Shown here piece after piece: positions 43,372 through 51,499 of a stretch of 64,000 nt of DNA. This DNA comes from JAHCHG01 sp041394845. Lineage in GTDB: Bacteria; Acidobacteriota; Blastocatellia; Pyrinomonadales; Pyrinomonadaceae. The first letter of the stretch is position 1. Each line of letters starts with the position of its first letter. The stretch spans positions 186,001 to 250,000 of the forward strand of contig JAWKHL010000002.1 of the NCBI GenBank assembly GCA_041394845.1, read 5' to 3'. The notes beneath the pieces were generated by a model, which made no database searches, was not told where the DNA came from, and was given only the letters and a program-made list of their open reading frames with translations. The position numbers and the translations under genes were made by a program.

Positions 43372-45582
43372 ATGAAACTGAAACAAAACCGAAGCAAAAA
43401 AGTTAAATGGGGTTTTTTTCTGATCGGGTTGCTGTTGCTTTTTTCGGCCACCGGCAAGGCCGAGGACGGTTACCGGCTTTGGTTGCGTTATGATGCGCCG
43501 CTGAAGGAGATGATCGAGGTTTATCGTCCGCGCGTCAGATCATTGATCGTGCAAGGCGATTCGGCAACCGTCAAGGCCATTCGCGAAGAACTCATAAACG
43601 GCTGTCAAGGATTGCTGAACACATCGGTTCCGCTGAAAAAAAATGTTGAGCGCGACGGGGCTTTGATCGTCGGAACGCCGGAAAATTCATCCCTGATCGC
43701 CGGTCTTGATCTGGGCGATCAACTGGACGGTTTGAGCCGCGAAGGCTTTTTGATCCGTTCGATGATGATCAAAGATCATCGGGCGACGTTGATCGCGGCC
43801 AAAAGCGAGATCGGCGCGCTTTACGGGGCTTTTCACTTTCTTCGACTGATGCAGACTCTGCGGCCGATCGCGAATCTCAATCTAACGGAAAATCCGCGCC
43901 TCAAGCTTCGACTCCTCAATCATTGGGACAATCTGGACGGAAGCGTCGAGCGGGGGTACGCCGGAAGATCCCTCTGGCATTGGGAAACTCTGCCCGAAAA
44001 GATCTCACCGCGTCTGAAAGATTACGCCCGCGCCAACGCCTCGGTCGGCATCAACGGAGCGGTTCTCAACAACGTCAATGCCGATGCGCGGGTTTTAACG
44101 ACCGTTTATCTGAAAAAAGCGGCCGCCATCGCCGAAGTCTTTCGGCCTTACGGGATCAAAGTTTATCTTTCGGCGCGGTTTTCGGCGCCGATCGAACTGG
44201 GCGGTCTGAAAACCGCCGACCCTTTCGACGAAGATGTAAAAAATTGGTGGAAAAAGAAGGCGGACGAGATCTACCGGATCATTCCGGATTTCGGCGGATT
44301 TCTGGTCAAGGCCAACAGCGAGGGTCAGCCTGGCCCGAGAACCTACGGCCGCAATCACGTTGACGGGGCCAATCTGTTGGCGACCGCTCTCTCTCCGCAC
44401 GGCGGCGTAGTCATCTGGCGGGCGTTCGTTTACGATATGAAGGAGGGTTACGACAGAGCCGGCGCGGCCTTTGAGAATCTTCGGCCGTTCGACGGCCGTT
44501 TCGCTCCGAACGCGCTTTTGCAGGTCAAGAACGGGCCCATAGATTTTCAGCCGCGCGAGCCTTTTCACCCGCTTTTCGGAGCGATGCCGAAAACTCAGGT
44601 GATGCCCGAATTTCAGATCACGCAGGAATATCTCGGGTTTTCAAATCATCTGGTTTTTCTGGCCGAGATGTGGCGCGAGGTTTTCGACGCCGACACTTTC
44701 GCCGAAGGTCCGGGTTCGACCGTCGCCAAAGTGGTTGACGGCCAATTGTTCGGGCAAAAATTGACCGGAATCTCCGGCGTCGCCAACACCGGAACGGACC
44801 GCAACTGGACTGGACACGATTTTCAGCAGGCCAACTGGTACGCCTTCGGCCGCCTCGCCTGGGATCACCAAATACGGTCGGAGCAGATCGCCGATGAATG
44901 GACCAAAATGACGTGGACGCGCCGCGCAAAGAGCGTCGCCGTCATAAAAGACATCTTGCTTGGATCGCACCAGACGGCGGTCGATTATATGACCCCGCTC
45001 GGGCTTCATCATCAGATGTGGGGCGGGCATCATTACGGCCCGGCTCCGTGGTGGAATTCTTACGACCGCGACGACTGGAATCCGACCTATTACAACAAGG
45101 CCGATCGAAAGGGGATCGGGTTCGACCGGACGAAAACCGGCAGTGATACCGTCAGACAGTATTTTCCGCCGGTGGCCGAAAGGTTTTCCGATCTGAAGAC
45201 GGTTCCCGAAAAATATCTGCTCTGGTTTCATCATCTGCCCTGGAACTACAAGTTAGGGACGGGCCGGACGCTCTGGGAAGAACTGGCCGGACATTATCAG
45301 GGCGGGGTTGATCGGGTCAGACGGATGCGGCGCGAATGGGCCGGTTTGAAAGACGTCATCGACCCGGAGCGGCATCGGGCGGTGGCGGAAAAACTGGCCG
45401 TTCAGGAGCGCGACGCCGTCTGGTGGAAAGACGCCAGTTTGAGTTATTTTCAGAGTCTTTCGGGATTGCCCTTGCCTGCGGGCGTCGAAAAGCCGCAAAA
45501 GACTCTGGAAGAATACAAAGAAACAGATCTGCTTGACGATTTCGCCAGGGGCAAGGCGACATTTGATACAAATCATCGTTAA
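43372..45582 (+). CDS. aguA: GH67 alpha-glucuronidase, secreted
   Basis: GH67 enzymes remove 4-O-methyl-glucuronic acid from the end of xylo-oligosaccharides. The protein has 736 residues with a signal peptide (GFFLIGLLLLFSATGKA). Family motifs are dense: LKLRLLNHWDNLDGSVERGYAG, SVGINGAVLNNVNA, GFLVKANSEGQPGPRTYGR, GVVIWRAFVYD, LLQVKNGPIDFQPREPFHPLF (holding the catalytic carboxylates) and LGLHHQMWGGHHYGPAPWW. The length and order match the family. An acidic pocket enzyme of this kind acts with a xylosidase; a GH3 enzyme follows after an intergenic repeat block. Glucuronoxylan breakdown is therefore the likely role of this small locus. Confidence 0.92.
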   Translation: MKLKQNRSKKVKWGFFLIGLLLLFSATGKAEDGYRLWLRYDAPLKEMIEVYRPRVRSLIVQGDSATVKAIREELINGCQGLLNTSVPLKKNVERDGALIVGTPENSSLIAGLDLGDQLDGLSREGFLIRSMMIKDHRATLIAAKSEIGALYGAFHFLRLMQTLRPIANLNLTENPRLKLRLLNHWDNLDGSVERGYAGRSLWHWETLPEKISPRLKDYARANASVGINGAVLNNVNADARVLTTVYLKKAAAIAEVFRPYGIKVYLSARFSAPIELGGLKTADPFDEDVKNWWKKKADEIYRIIPDFGGFLVKANSEGQPGPRTYGRNHVDGANLLATALSPHGGVVIWRAFVYDMKEGYDRAGAAFENLRPFDGRFAPNALLQVKNGPIDFQPREPFHPLFGAMPKTQVMPEFQITQEYLGFSNHLVFLAEMWREVFDADTFAEGPGSTVAKVVDGQLFGQKLTGISGVANTGTDRNWTGHDFQQANWYAFGRLAWDHQIRSEQIADEWTKMTWTRRAKSVAVIKDILLGSHQTAVDYMTPLGLHHQMWGGHHYGPAPWWNSYDRDDWNPTYYNKADRKGIGFDRTKTGSDTVRQYFPPVAERFSDLKTVPEKYLLWFHHLPWNYKLGTGRTLWEELAGHYQGGVDRVRRMRREWAGLKDVIDPERHRAVAEKLAVQERDAVWWKDASLSYFQSLSGLPLPAGVEKPQKTLEEYKETDLLDDFARGKATFDTNHR

Positions 45583-45612
45583 TTTTTGTCAATTAACCAG
45601 TCTGTAAATTTG

Positions 45613-45693
45613 GCCACAGAGATCACAGAGAACACCGAGGATTTTTTTGTCGATCAAACGATTTATCTCTGAGGTCTCGGTAACCTCTGTGGC
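45613..45693. repeat. CCACAGAG-type inverted repeat after GH67
   Basis: GCCACAGAGATCACAGAG at 45613 faces an inverted partner ending CTCTGTGGC at 45693, with imperfect pairing between. A related copy is found at 50409-50475. It is 30 bases after the GH67 stop and may act as a terminator, but it looks like a dispersed family. Confidence 0.6.
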
Positions 45694-45840
45694 TAAAAAT
45701 AAAAAACTTTAGTTACAGACATAATAAGGATGTGCCGAGTTTCGCCTGGCACAAGCTCGGGCAAAGCTTTTCCTTTCAAACTATTGGACCCATAAATGCG
45801 GGACTCAGAACTTTAGAAAACTTGATTTGCAGAATATTAG

Positions 45841-46255
45841 TACTTTGGAAAATAAGTTTTATTATTTTCCCGCGAATTTCGCAAATTTACGCGAATTAAA
45901 TTTTCGGTAGTGATCAAAAGTAATGCTGACAAATGAATGTCCCGCAGGGACTCTTGTCGTAATAGCCCGGCGATTGATCGCCGGGTACAGGTTCTCTCTC
46001 AGATCCATAGTCCTGAAAGGACGAAAGATAAATATGAATTTGGCAAATTCGAGACTGTCCCTTCAGGACTTGACGACATCATCGGTTGCATAATCCCGGC
46101 GATCAATCGCCGGGCTATTTTCAGATGCTCCGTTGGAGCAATTAGATTTTGCTCAGCATTACTTTTGATCACTACCGAATTTTTATTACTTTATTTGTGC
46201 CGATTCGCGCCAATTCGCGGGCACAAAAACATTTAAAATTTTATTTTCCAGAGTA
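45841..46255. repeat. MITE-like nested palindromic element (415 bp)
   Basis: The ends are near-identical inverted repeats: TACTTTGGAAAATAA at 45841-45855 and its partner at 46241-46255 (14 of 15). Inside are further perfect inverted arms in nested order: 10 bases (45869-45878 with 46212-46221), 27 bases (45903-45929 with 46153-46179) and 23 bases (45963-45985 with 46095-46117). The 23-base arms are themselves palindromic (CCCGGCGATTGATCGCCGGG). No transposase is encoded. The whole could fold into a long cruciform. It is consistent with a non-autonomous mobile element or a REP/BIME-type repeat. Confidence 0.75.
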
Positions 46256-46260
46256 ATTAG

Positions 46261-46427
46261 TACTCTGTAAATAAAAAAACCTGAAGTTTTGTTAAATTTG
46301 TGATGGGTGATAGGTGATGGGATAAAACTTAATTGTCTGAATATCCGGATCTACTGTCTGATATTATCTGTTTAACTTTTCACCCATCACCCATCACTAA
46401 ACTCTAGTTTTTTTTATTTACACAGTA
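46261..46427. repeat. Second MITE-like palindromic element (167 bp)
   Basis: TACTCTGTAAATAAAAAAAC at 46261-46280 is matched in inverted form at 46407-46427 with one extra base and one mismatch. Inside, GTGATGGGTGA at 46300-46310 pairs perfectly with 46380-46390. It abuts the larger element and shares the TACTCTG-like terminus. The two fill most of the gene-free stretch 45583-46452, in which no gene was found. Confidence 0.65.
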
Positions 46428-46452
46428 ATTAGCCGGTTTGAATGAAAAAATT

Positions 46453-49110
46453 ATGAAAAAATATCAATCCCCGATCGTTTTGTTTTTGCTCCTTTTCAAT
46501 TCGTTTGTTCCCTCCGCTTCGGCCCAGGAAATGCCGGCCTATAAAAATCCGGATCTGCCGATTGACCGGCGGGTCGATGATCTGGTGGAGCGGATGACTC
46601 TGGAAGAAAAGATCTCGCAGATGCAGAACGGGGCCGCGCCGATCGAGAGGCTCGGCGTTCCCGCTTACGAATGGTGGAACGAGGCTCTGCACGGCGTGGC
46701 CCGCGCCGGGATCGCCACCGTTTTTCCGCAGGCCATCGGTCTGGCGGCGACCTTTGATGAGGATCTCATTTTTCGGGTGGCCGATGTTGTTTCGACCGAG
46801 GCTCGCGCCAAGCATCACGAATTTGCCCGGCAAGGCGATCGCGGGCGCTACAAGGGATTGACCTTCTGGAGTCCGAACATCAACATCTTTCGCGATCCTC
46901 GCTGGGGTCGCGGTCAGGAAACCTGGGGCGAAGACCCCTTTTTGACCGGGACGCTCGGCTCGGCCTACGTCCGCGGATTGCAGGGCGACGATCCGAAATA
47001 TCTCAAGGTCGTTTCGACCGTCAAGCATTTCGCGGTTCACAGCGGGCCGGAACCCGAACGACACGGGTTTAACACCGATGTCAGCGAAAGGGATTTGCGC
47101 GAGACCTATCTTCCGGCCTTTCGGCAAACGATCATCGAAGGCGGAGCGACCGGAGTGATGTGCGCTTACAACTCGGTGGACGGTCAACCGGCCTGCGTCA
47201 ACGACAGGCTTTTGGGCGGAATACTCCGGGGCGAATGGAAGTTCAGCGGGCACGTGGTCTCCGACTGCGGCGCGATCGACGACATTTACAAGGGGCACAA
47301 GTTCGTCAAAACCGAAGAAGAAGCATCGGCCCTTGCCGTCAAAAAAGGAACCGATCTGACCTGCGGCGGAGAGTATAAATCTCTCGCTCAGGCCGTCAAG
47401 GACGGACTCATCAGTGAAAAAGAGATCGACGCGGCGGTCAAACATCTGATGAAAATCCGCTTTCGCCTCGGGATGTTCGACCCGCCCGAACGGGTCAAAT
47501 ACGCCCGGATTCCTTTTTTCGAGAACGATACGCCTGTCCATCATCAACTGTCCCGGCAGGCGGCGCGGGAATCGATCGTCCTGCTGAAGAACGAAAAAAA
47601 CGCTTTGCCTCTCAAAAAGAATCTGAAAACCATCGCCGTCATCGGCCCGAATGCCGATGATCCGGACGTTCTGCTCGGAAACTACAACGGCCAGCCCTCA
47701 CAATCCTACACGCCGCTCGAAGGCATCAGGGAAAAGGTCTCGCCGGGGACCGAGGTTTTATACGCCGAAGGAATGTATCCGACCGGAGTCATTTTCGAAC
47801 CGGTCGCGGCGGACGCTCTTTCGAGCGGCGAGGGGAAGGGCTTGAAGGCCGAATATTTCAACAACCGGGAACTCAAGGGAACTCCGGCGCTGGTTCGAAG
47901 CGACGAACAGGTCGATTTCAACTGGGGATCGGTCAGTCCCGCTCCGGAGATCAACGCGGATAATTTCTCGGTTCGCTGGACGGGCCGACTGACCGCGCCG
48001 GAGTCGGGAAAATATCAATTCGGCTGGCGGAGCAACGGCGGGGTTCGGATCTTTCTCGACGATCAGTTGGTGATCGAAGAGTTGAAAAACCCGCGCACCC
48101 GCAACGTTCTCAAAGAGATGGATCTGGAAAAAGGAAAAAGCTACGACATCCGGATCGAGTATTTCGAGAACGCCAATCATTACGCCTCGGCCAAACTGGT
48201 CTGGACTCCGCCGACCTCGCAGGAGAAACTGCGCGAAGAGGCTTTGGAAAAAGCGCGGCGGGCCGATGCGGTCGTGATGGTGATGGGAATTTCCCCGACC
48301 ATCGAAGGCGAGGAGATGGACGTTCGGCTCGAAGGTTTTCGCGGCGGCGACCGGACGGATATTTCTCTGCCACGGCCCCAGCAAGATCTGATCAAAGCCG
48401 TTCACGCTCTGGGCAAGCCGGTGGTTCTGGTGCTGATGGGCGGCAGCGCTCTGGCGGTCAATTGGGCCGATGAAAACGTTCCGGCCATTCTCGACGTTTG
48501 GTATCCGGGACAGGAAGGCGGCCGGGCGGTGGCCGATGTTCTGTTCGGCGACTACAATCCGGGCGGGAGATTGCCCGTTACCTTTTACAAATCGGTCGAT
48601 CAATTGCCACCGTTCGAAGATTACAGGATGGAGGGCCGGACCTATCGCTATTTCCGGGGCGAACCGCTTTATCCTTTCGGCTACGGTTTGAGCTACACCA
48701 AATTCTCTTACGGCAAATTGAATCTAAAAAACAGGATCAACGCGGGCGAAAATCTGGAACTCAGCGTCGAGGTGGAAAACTCGGGCGCGGCGGACGGCGA
48801 CGAGGTCGTTCAGCTTTACATAACCGATCTTTCTTCGACGGTTCCCGTCCCGATCCGTTCGCTGGCCGGGGTCGAGAGAGTTTTTCTCAAGGCGGGCGAG
48901 AAGCGGAAAATCTCCTTTACATTGAAGCCGCGCCAAATGTCGCTCATTTCAAATGACGGTCGGCGAATGGTCGAACCCGGCGATTTTTCGATCAGCGTCG
49001 GCGGCAAACAGCCCGGATTTTCCGGCCGCGCCGATGCCGCCACGACCGCCGTTGCTACGGGCAAATTCACCGTCGCGGGAAAGATTTTCGAGGTGGCGGC
49101 GGAAAAGTAA
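46453..49110 (+). CDS. GH3 beta-glycosidase with PA14 domain, secreted
   Basis: This 885-residue enzyme is likely a beta-xylosidase or beta-glucosidase. A signal peptide (IVLFLLLFNSFVPSASAQ) is followed by the GH3 N-terminal barrel (MTLEEKISQMQNG, WWNEALHGVARAG, TFWSPNINIFRDPRWGRGQETWGEDP) and the nucleophile in GHVVSDCGAIDDIYKGH (about D271). A PA14 sugar-binding domain is inserted at about 460-600 (LKAEYFNNRELKGTPAL, VRIFLDDQLVIEE, YASAKLVWTPP). The C-terminal sandwich and fibronectin type III-like domain follow (PLYPFGYGLSYTKFSY, DEVVQLYI). The start is taken at ATG 46453; a TTG at 46438 is possible. The motif WWNEALHG and the GH67 neighbour favour xylosidase activity. Confidence 0.88.
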   Translation: MKKYQSPIVLFLLLFNSFVPSASAQEMPAYKNPDLPIDRRVDDLVERMTLEEKISQMQNGAAPIERLGVPAYEWWNEALHGVARAGIATVFPQAIGLAATFDEDLIFRVADVVSTEARAKHHEFARQGDRGRYKGLTFWSPNINIFRDPRWGRGQETWGEDPFLTGTLGSAYVRGLQGDDPKYLKVVSTVKHFAVHSGPEPERHGFNTDVSERDLRETYLPAFRQTIIEGGATGVMCAYNSVDGQPACVNDRLLGGILRGEWKFSGHVVSDCGAIDDIYKGHKFVKTEEEASALAVKKGTDLTCGGEYKSLAQAVKDGLISEKEIDAAVKHLMKIRFRLGMFDPPERVKYARIPFFENDTPVHHQLSRQAARESIVLLKNEKNALPLKKNLKTIAVIGPNADDPDVLLGNYNGQPSQSYTPLEGIREKVSPGTEVLYAEGMYPTGVIFEPVAADALSSGEGKGLKAEYFNNRELKGTPALVRSDEQVDFNWGSVSPAPEINADNFSVRWTGRLTAPESGKYQFGWRSNGGVRIFLDDQLVIEELKNPRTRNVLKEMDLEKGKSYDIRIEYFENANHYASAKLVWTPPTSQEKLREEALEKARRADAVVMVMGISPTIEGEEMDVRLEGFRGGDRTDISLPRPQQDLIKAVHALGKPVVLVLMGGSALAVNWADENVPAILDVWYPGQEGGRAVADVLFGDYNPGGRLPVTFYKSVDQLPPFEDYRMEGRTYRYFRGEPLYPFGYGLSYTKFSYGKLNLKNRINAGENLELSVEVENSGAADGDEVVQLYITDLSSTVPVPIRSLAGVERVFLKAGEKRKISFTLKPRQMSLISNDGRRMVEPGDFSISVGGKQPGFSGRADAATTAVATGKFTVAGKIFEVAAEK

Positions 49111-49123
49111 TTGAATTTCAGAA

Positions 49124-50380
49124 TTACGCATACCGAACCGCTTTCGTTTTCAGTTTGGAAACCGTCTGGCGGGTCGGACCGCGGCTGACGAGAACGTTTT
49201 TGATCCCGGTCGCCCGTCCGGCGGCGAAGGCCAGACCTTCCGGGCTAGAATGACGTAGTTTGTTATGGCTGACGAAAAACGCTTTTTGATCCAGTTGATC
49301 GAGACAGGTGACGGCCAGTTGACGCCCGATCTTGATCGGGGTGCGTCTGGCGTATCGCCGAAGATCGGCGTTGATGGTCTTTTTTAGCAGATCCAGATCG
49401 AGCCAGCCGAACCGGAGAGAGCCCTGAAACGGATTGGGAATATTGGTCGGATCTTTGATGCCATCGTAAGGCGCGGCCGCCAATTCGTGCGGAAGCGGTC
49501 CGGCTCCGTGCCGGGTGGCATAAGCGCGCGTGGCGTAGATCACATCGAGGGATTCAAGCCCGGCCTCTTCGGCCAATCCGATGGCGTTGCAAAGCCCGGT
49601 ATTGGAACGCGTTACGTGCGGGAACCAGCCGCCGTCCTGATCGAGCAGTAACCCTTGAGCGCCTTCCAGAATGACGCCCTTTCGGCTTCTCAGGATTTCC
49701 GGGCGGGCGGGGCGGATTTCCCGGTAAAACCTTTCGGCCGAGGCGATGAAATCGTTTTTCAGTTGATCGGATCGAAGCAGGTCCATCAGTTCCCCGGAAA
49801 TCGTTTCGATTCCCAAACCGGCCAGCCGTTCGGGGACCCAGTTTTGTCTGATGTCGTCTAAGACGGACGCCATTTTTCCCGCATCATTCAGATCGGCGAC
49901 GCGAGTTGTATAGCGGCTCCGGAGGCATCTTTCGATAGTTTCGCCGAATCCGATCCCGCAACTGCCGTGCCTGCTTCCGCCTCTTGCCTTTTCGATAAAC
50001 TGGTTGATGAGCATATCGTAGGGCGTCGAAACCAGTCCGCGTTGGTCGGCAAAAACCGTCGGCGGCGGAAAGCCTTGATTTTCCAACGCCGTCTTTTCCC
50101 GCCAGAAAAGAAGCGGATTGCTGACGAAATATTTGCTCAGAAAAGTGGCCGCTCCGGCCGGGGTTCCGCTCCCGAAATGGCTGTGAATGTGCCGCCGCCC
50201 GTCGGGCAGAACGACCGTATGACCGGCCTGAGCGCCGCCGTTGAAACGGGCGACGATGCAGTCCGCGCCGAAACGGGCGGCCGTCCGGTCGGTCAAAAGT
50301 CCCTTGCCCTCATCGCCGAATCCGGCGCCGATAATGACCGTTGCCCGGACCGTTTTATGCGTCTTGGTTTTGATCGTCAT
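49124..50380 (-). CDS. Adenylosuccinate synthetase (PurA)-like GTP-dependent ligase
   Basis: PurA joins aspartate to IMP using GTP. This 418-residue relative keeps the P-loop GDEGKG with the catalytic aspartate, GGAQAGHT with the catalytic histidine, the block AYATRHGAGPLPHEL and GWLD. It departs from housekeeping PurA at several points: GAGFGDEGKG instead of the usual QWGDEGKG, an altered IMP-loop region (RHGSCGIGFGETIER), no recognisable TTGRxRR aspartate loop (GSLRFGWLD instead) and TCLDQLD at the base-recognition site. It is the last gene of the operon headed by the Nudix regulator. It may act on a different substrate. Phage PurZ is less likely because the catalytic aspartate is kept. The start at 50380 is supported by a weak GGTGAG. 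Confidence 0.8.
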   Translation of the reverse strand: MTIKTKTHKTVRATVIIGAGFGDEGKGLLTDRTAARFGADCIVARFNGGAQAGHTVVLPDGRRHIHSHFGSGTPAGAATFLSKYFVSNPLLFWREKTALENQGFPPPTVFADQRGLVSTPYDMLINQFIEKARGGSRHGSCGIGFGETIERCLRSRYTTRVADLNDAGKMASVLDDIRQNWVPERLAGLGIETISGELMDLLRSDQLKNDFIASAERFYREIRPARPEILRSRKGVILEGAQGLLLDQDGGWFPHVTRSNTGLCNAIGLAEEAGLESLDVIYATRAYATRHGAGPLPHELAAAPYDGIKDPTNIPNPFQGSLRFGWLDLDLLKKTINADLRRYARRTPIKIGRQLAVTCLDQLDQKAFFVSHNKLRHSSPEGLAFAAGRATGIKNVLVSRGPTRQTVSKLKTKAVRYA

Positions 50381-50408
50381 TTTTTACTCACCATTGAAAT
50401 CATTTTTT

Positions 50409-50475
50409 GCCACAGAGAGCGCGGAGGGTTTTTTGATCAAGAGAAAACAGATTTCTCCGAGCTCTCCGCAGCAAA
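50409..50475. repeat. CCACAGAG-type inverted repeat inside the Nudix operon
   Basis: GCCACAGAGAGCGCGGAG starting at 50409 faces CTCCGAGCTCTCCGCAGC ending about 50473. This is a relative of the repeat at 45613-45693. It lies in the 117 bases between the vWA and PurA-like genes and could partly terminate or stabilise the transcript. Confidence 0.55.
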
Positions 50476-50497
50476 ATCCTTATTAGTTAGAGCGATT

Positions 50498-51421
50498 CTA
50501 GAATCGCGTAACGCCGCCGATTTCGGGGCGCATCAGACCGGTTCTGATGCCGCTGACGGCGCGGGCGACGACCATCGAAGTGTCGCCCCCCCAACTGGCG
50601 GCCACGGCATCCTTATCCCGTCCTTCGGCCACCTCGATGGTCGAAACGATCACTTCGGAAAGCCTTGTGTGATCGGCCAGCGGGATCGCGCGTTCTCCCA
50701 GCAGATCGGTCCAACTTCGACGGACGCGGTCGCCGTAGGCGCGGGCGTGACTGCCTTCTTCGACGATGATGTGAAACACCTCGTATTTGCGTCCGACCAT
50801 CGTCAGAAGATCGCGGTTGGCGATCTTTTTCTGTTGCGGTGCGGCGCCCATCGCCCGTTCGATCTGGTCGCGGGTCAGGTCTTCGGGCACCTCTTCATCG
50901 CCGACGGTAAACAGATAGCCTTTTTTGTTCCGCTTCTCGAAACAGTCGATGGCGGTCCGCTCGGCGGCGAAATACCAGGGCAGGTTGTAGGACTCCCAGC
51001 AGTTGCCGCCGCCGCCGTGCTCGATGTAGATCTCTTCAAGTTGTTTGGCGATGCTGATGTCGGCCTCGAATTGGGTCGCCTGCAAGGGCGCCCGGTCGCA
51101 GGTGATGTCGCCGACGCCCATCACCATCAAATGCGGATCGGAAACCGGCCGCCGCCGCAGGATCTCTTCAAAGGTCGTCCCGATGCCCGAGCGGACCAGA
51201 ACGTCGGCCAGCATTCCCATCGAACCGGTGACGTCGCAGGCGATGATGATGGCGTTCGAGTTTGGATTGAGATCCGAATCGCGCGATTCGCGCATCAGTA
51301 TCTTTTTCGGATCGAATTCATCCTTGAGATGCCTTGCCGTAAAGATCTCATCGGTTCTTTTGGCGGCCGTTTTGGCCGAATAATGTTTCCAGTCGCTGTC
51401 GCTCCAACGTGCGTATCCCAT
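50498..51421 (-). CDS. von Willebrand factor A (vWA) domain protein
   Basis: This is a 307-residue soluble protein. After an N-terminal block ending in MRESRDSDLNPNSNAIIIACDVTGSMG, where DVTGS is the first part of the metal-ion-dependent adhesion site (a DxTxS variant), a vWA fold follows with VMGVGDITCDRAP and GGGGNCWESYNLPWYF. I recall the opening MGYARWSDSDW and TDEIFT as typical of a conserved bacterial and phage vWA family of unknown role. It has no signal or transmembrane segment, so it is probably a cytoplasmic scaffold. The start at 51421 has GGAGAA 6-8 bases upstream. It is the third gene of the four-gene operon, 78 bases after the J-domain gene. Partners are probably the operon's other proteins. 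Confidence 0.85.
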   Translation of the reverse strand: MGYARWSDSDWKHYSAKTAAKRTDEIFTARHLKDEFDPKKILMRESRDSDLNPNSNAIIIACDVTGSMGMLADVLVRSGIGTTFEEILRRRPVSDPHLMVMGVGDITCDRAPLQATQFEADISIAKQLEEIYIEHGGGGNCWESYNLPWYFAAERTAIDCFEKRNKKGYLFTVGDEEVPEDLTRDQIERAMGAAPQQKKIANRDLLTMVGRKYEVFHIIVEEGSHARAYGDRVRRSWTDLLGERAIPLADHTRLSEVIVSTIEVAEGRDKDAVAASWGGDTSMVVARAVSGIRTGLMRPEIGGVTRF

Positions 51422-51499
51422 AATAATTTCTCCTTTTTTTCGAATCTCTTTTTCGGATTCGGTCTAAAAAACTTCTGTCAAACGGGCCCGGATATTGAA

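Noticed and set aside
45841..46255. CRISPR array or origin of replication
   Set aside because: The repeats are inverted and nested rather than regularly spaced direct repeats, and no DnaA-box cluster or replication gene is near.
49124..50380. Phage PurZ (2-aminoadenine genome pathway)
   Set aside because: PurZ is expected to lack the catalytic aspartate of GDEGKG, which is present here, and no partner phage genes are seen.
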